A stretch of 64,000 bases of DNA, taken from assembly GCF_023913515.1 (NCBI RefSeq), contig NZ_CP099391.1, positions 3,782,001-3,846,000 on the forward strand. Reading direction: 5' to 3'. The notes beneath the pieces are model-generated. The model worked only from the letters and a program-made list of their open reading frames with translations. It ran no database searches and was not told the DNA's origin. Below are positions 62,560-64,000 of the stretch, one piece after another. Within the stretch, counting starts at the first letter, position 1. Each line of letters starts with the position of its first letter. The position numbers and the translations under genes were made by a program. Source of the stretch: Natronococcus sp. CG52. GTDB taxonomy: Archaea; Halobacteriota; Halobacteria; Halobacteriales; Natrialbaceae.

Positions 62560-62758
62560 CATCGGTAGAATTCGGCCGCGGTGTCGGGGCGACCGTGCGA
62601 AATCGTTGGCTCTGTTGAAATCCTACTCTTCAGATACAATACGGTATGCAACATCCGCTCGCTGAATACTGCGAATTGATCGCTAATTATACAACAATAT
62701 TTTGGAGTGACTACACTCTGTAATTAGTAATAGAATCTCTTCAGACCGGGTGGTTTTA

Positions 62759-63694
62759 TCAACTCGATTCGTGCGTATCATTTGCTTGAGGCCCGTGTCG
62801 TACTACTGCGGACCGAATCGACTCGCGCTTGATCAGGATAAATCCAAGGGTGATAATAATAAATCCGACGACTGTCCGTAACGCGAGGGGTTCGTCGAGA
62901 AACACCCAGCCGCCGATCGCTGCAAATACCGGGGCGGCATATCCGATCAAATTGATTTCGATTGCTCCAATCCGATCGAGCAGTTCGAAGTAGAGCAAGT
63001 ATCCACCTGCGCCAGCGATGAGTGCGAGATACGTGAGGCCTGCGAGCGCTGGCGTCGTCCACTCGATCATCTCAAACCCGGGGAACGGAAAAACAACTTC
63101 TGCGAGATGCAACAACGGAGCTCCGAGGATCATCATCCACGCCAGCATAGACTGGACAGGAAGGTCTGTTCGATATCGGCGCGTAAGGACTGCTCCCAGA
63201 GCGAACACAGCAGCTGACAGGAAGACGAGAAGGACACCGAATAGCATCGCGGTATCCGTTCCATCGAACGTCGGATTCGCAATGATTCCGACGCCGAGTA
63301 ACCCTAACCCGAGCCCGAGGAGACCACCACGATCGAGTCGCTCATCGGGCAGCAGAAGCCATGCAAACCCAGCAGCGAGTATCGGGTCGAGGCTGATGAC
63401 GGTGGCGGCGACAGCGCTGGTCACGTACTGCTGACCGGCGAACAGCAGTGCATGATGAACTGCGATGAATAGTGTCCCTCCGAGAACGACGACTCGCCAC
63501 TCGTCGTGCGTTTTGGGGTACCATCGATCCGTCGTGAACCACGCATACGCGAGCACGACTACGGCCACAATATCGAACCGGAGGGCTGCAAGTGGGACGG
63601 GAGGGATGTACGGCAAAGCGGCACGAGCAGCAACGAATGAGAGCCCCCAAATAGCTGCGAGCAGGATGAACAGTCCAGCAGTTCCGAGGCGCAT
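62759..63694 (-). CDS. EamA/DMT family transporter, AT-richer gene
   Basis: A 311-residue, ten-helix protein. MRLGTAGLFILLAAIWGLSF opens the first EamA half; LFIAVHHALLFAGQQYVTSA and FAWLLLPDERLDRGGLLGLG are conserved-like blocks, and LTYLALIAGAGGYLLYFELL is in the second. Codons use more A and T at third positions than all other genes here, so it was perhaps acquired. It ends next to the aminotransferase remnant, mirroring the DMT-aminotransferase order at 57.3-60 kb. Substrate unknown. Confidence 0.88.
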   Translation of the reverse strand: MRLGTAGLFILLAAIWGLSFVAARAALPYIPPVPLAALRFDIVAVVVLAYAWFTTDRWYPKTHDEWRVVVLGGTLFIAVHHALLFAGQQYVTSAVAATVISLDPILAAGFAWLLLPDERLDRGGLLGLGLGLLGVGIIANPTFDGTDTAMLFGVLLVFLSAAVFALGAVLTRRYRTDLPVQSMLAWMMILGAPLLHLAEVVFPFPGFEMIEWTTPALAGLTYLALIAGAGGYLLYFELLDRIGAIEINLIGYAAPVFAAIGGWVFLDEPLALRTVVGFIIITLGFILIKRESIRSAVVRHGPQANDTHESS

Positions 63695-63810
63695 ACACGT
63701 TCTACCGAAGAGTAGATGATAATCATTTTCATCGTGTTGACATTTATCAACATGAACAATAGGGTCGTGTTGACGCTAATTCTCGTATTACGATAACCTG
63801 TATTGACCGC
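63695..63810. promoter_or_regulatory. Promoter/operator region and presumed IS end
   Basis: Between the DMT gene and the transposase tail lies AT-rich DNA with TGTTGA-N6-TCAACA, a perfect inverted repeat at 63735-63752, and AATCAT/ATGAT pairs near 63716-63726. TCGTGTTGAC occurs at 63732-63741 and again at 63767-63776. The second copy may belong to the terminal sequence of the insertion element. Confidence 0.45.
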
Positions 63811-64000
63811 TCAGAGCGATCGGTCGATGTTGTGAACGAGACAAGCGATGGTGAGTTCACGGAACTGCTTCCACCACCGTTGTGATCGAACGAACGCACC
63901 GTATTTTCGCTCGAGTCGAGAGTTCACCGTTTCGCTCCGGTTCCGTTGGGCGTAGAGGGCGGAATCCAGCCGAGCGTTCCACGCTTTCTGCAGTGAGGAG
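63811..64000 (-). mobile_element. IS5-type transposase, C-terminal part, runs off the window
   Basis: The minus strand encodes SSLQKAWNARLDSALYAQRN, followed by RSETVNSRLERKYGAFVRSQ and RWWKQFRELTIACLVHNIDR-SL, ending TGA at 63811. This is the end of a DDE transposase in the IS5 group, with the region around the last catalytic glutamate (RSETVNS) and the usual LVHNIDRSL terminus. The rest lies beyond the right edge. It may be an active or a truncated element. Confidence 0.85.

Larger units (their letters stand above)
62293..62758. other. Intergenic region with relic and AT-rich stretch
   Basis: Holds the aminotransferase remnant (62377-62530) and the inverted repeat arm. From 62620 to 62760 the DNA is clearly AT-richer than the rest of the window. 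The sequence GGCTCTGTTGAAATCC at 62607-62622 resembles ends of some haloarchaeal insertion sequences, but no partner was found. Confidence 0.4.

Noticed and set aside
62607-62622. GGCTCTGTTGAAATCC as an insertion sequence end
   Set aside because: Resembles some IS termini from memory but no matching second end or transposase remnant was found nearby.

Overview
The window is chromosome-type DNA from an extremely halophilic archaeon (class Halobacteria; the gene content resembles the Natrialbales/Haloferacales side, but I cannot fix a genus from sequence alone). The reasons are high GC with strong G/C at third codon positions, very acidic proteins, many leaderless genes with a TATA-like box 25-31 nt before the start codon, and archaeal or haloarchaeal signature genes: PCNA clamp, primase large subunit PriL, Hjc resolvase, a Cdc48-type AAA ATPase, the tandem TatC protein (TatCt), a HalOD1 protein and an HVO_0234-type beta-propeller. 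No rRNA, tRNA or CRISPR array was seen.

Layout. 1-8.6 kb: 5' end of a phosphosulfolactate-synthase-like gene, a four-hairpin DNA array, a PrpD/MmgE protein, a cupin, a GCS2-type ligase, a nickel/cobalt permease, the nickel-pincer enzyme LarE and a NarK-like transporter. 9-17.4 kb: both haloarchaeal Tat translocase TatC proteins, then small conserved proteins, RlmE, a broken DUF2267 gene, two PRC-barrel-like proteins and a family-4-like uracil-DNA glycosylase without cysteines. 17.5-30.8 kb: glmS-glmU, PCNA, a HalOD1 protein, a hydrolase, PriL, a SWIM protein, acyl-CoA dehydrogenase, P450, Hjc and a CPBP protease. 30.9-47.5 kb: adenosylhomocysteinase, a secreted acidic protein, an amidohydrolase of the SAH/MTA/5'-deoxyadenosine deaminase type, a frameshifted FkbM methyltransferase, a beta-propeller, GlmM, HPP and Usp proteins, HisI, BrkB, a decayed PAP2 gene, Cdc48 and SerA. 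47.9-56.2 kb: transporters, MscS, SerB and the MetX-MetY operon. 56.3-64 kb: a more accessory region with a Tat-type blue copper lipoprotein, two DMT exporters, an alanine-glyoxylate-type aminotransferase with two decayed relatives beside it, a Tat subtilase, AT-richer DNA and a truncated IS5-type transposase at the right edge.

How the genes work together. GlmS, GlmU and GlmM supply UDP-GlcNAc for surface glycoconjugates. SerA and SerB make serine, MetX and MetY make homocysteine by direct sulfhydrylation, and adenosylhomocysteinase with the nearby amidohydrolase recycles SAH and its nucleoside products. PCNA, PriL, Hjc and the UDG-like protein belong to replication and repair. The nickel permease and LarE point to a nickel-dependent racemase or epimerase elsewhere in the genome. 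The two TatC proteins could export the subtilase and the copper lipoprotein encoded in the same window.

The main unexpected content is an unusually high number of recently broken genes (DUF2267, FkbM, PAP2, aminotransferase fragments, a zinc-ribbon protein) and two clusters of tiny perfect DNA hairpins with GAA/TTC triloops. I see no complete novel defence or mobile system.
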